Assembly (NCBI RefSeq): GCF_900460535.1
Contig: NZ_UHIL01000002.1
Location: 1,550,001 to 1,614,000, forward strand
Direction: 5' to 3'
Length of the DNA stretch: 64,000 nucleotides
Source of the DNA: Vibrio parahaemolyticus
GTDB lineage: Bacteria; Pseudomonadota; Gammaproteobacteria; Enterobacterales; Vibrionaceae
In this document: positions 63,751 through 64,000 of the stretch, piece after piece
Numbering within the stretch: position 1 is the first letter of the stretch
Layout: every line of letters starts with the position of its first letter
The notes under the pieces: model-generated
The model's input: only the letters and a program-made list of their open reading frames with translations
Told to the model about the DNA's origin: nothing
Databases searched by the model: none
Program-made: the position numbers and the translations under genes

Positions 63751-63900
63751 AGTTCGATTTTTCCCGAATATTAATCAACGTGCCTACTTTTACCAGAAAC
63801 TGAACGCTTTGACTAATTAATTTGCTATCCATGTGGAAAATATGTTGATCAATATTCAATTCTGCCTATACTGCACGACTGTGTAGTAAATTTTAAGTCT

Positions 63901-64000
63901 ATGGAGAAGCCAGTGCGAAAACAAACTATAAAGCACACTTTGATTGGCGCTGTGGTGACGTTAAGTCTCTCTACGTTGCTGACAGGGTGTAATAAAGCCA
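63901..64000 (+). CDS. Lipoprotein, probable RND efflux adaptor (cut by window edge)
   Basis: Only 33 codons are in the window. From ATG 63901 (GTG 63913 is also possible) the protein has a basic start, a hydrophobic stretch (LIGAVVTLSLSTLL) and lipobox LLTGC. Divergence from a TetR regulator suggests a periplasmic adaptor of an RND pump, but the body of the protein is not visible. Confidence 0.6.
   Translation, partial: MEKPVRKQTIKHTLIGAVVTLSLSTLLTGCNKA

Overview
The window looks like part of a Vibrio chromosome, probably chromosome II of a Harveyi-clade species (V. alginolyticus / V. parahaemolyticus / V. campbellii type). The reasons are the glyA-gcvH-gcvP operon divergent from an XRE-cupin regulator and gcvT, a DUF5062 gene, pldA, a second accD-like gene, and a recurring terminator of the form ggcgaacc-loop-ggttcgcc. 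The species is inferred, not proven.

Layout. 1-12.7 kb is ordinary core or near-core sequence: the end of peptide deformylase, a MerR/DUF2938 pair with a MerR-type operator, pldA, a YdjM-like hydrolase, an ABC exporter, an orphan immunity-like gene, a DnaQ-like exonuclease, a LysR/accD-like pair, a frameshifted threonine-aldolase-like gene, DUF5062 and a YcxB-like gene. 12.7-17.5 kb is a small island flanked by two copies of the YcxB-like gene's 3' end. It holds a class-3 lipase (probable antibacterial toxin), its lipoprotein immunity partner, and dead IS110, ISL3 and IS481 pieces. 18.0-19.9 kb is a YaaW-like operon whose third gene, an ATPase, is cut off after about 16 codons.

20.0-55.7 kb is a Tn7-like transposon inserted beside the 3' end of gcvP. 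A five-gene set, tnsA-tnsB-tnsC-tniQ-tnsD, overlaps head to tail on the minus strand, and the element has dense TnsB-type sites at the gcvP-proximal end and spaced sites at the other. There are two left ends (20026 and 34195), so the element is composite. No Cas gene or CRISPR array is visible. The cargo is a defence island: a PLD-type nuclease, a type I restriction R subunit truncated by an IS3 that itself contains an intact ISL3, a 1.3-kaa RT-nitrilase fusion, a TPR-like protein, a ParS/MbcA-like antitoxin, DUF3800, a three-gene OLD-ATPase / RT / nitrilase operon with a highly structured 190-nt RNA between the first two genes, a CoiA-like protein, a GHKL-ATPase/Shedu-like nuclease fusion and a SEC-C protein.

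55.8-63 kb is the glycine-cleavage locus (gcvP, gcvH, glyA on minus; regulator and gcvT on plus) with candidate operators sharing the core CCTATA. The window closes with a TetR regulator divergent from a truncated lipoprotein gene, probably an RND efflux adaptor.

The most interesting candidates are the OLD-ncRNA-RT-nitrilase operon, the presence of two independent RT-plus-nitrilase systems in one transposon, and a two-TniQ Tn7-like element that appears to use the gcvP 3' end as its attachment region.
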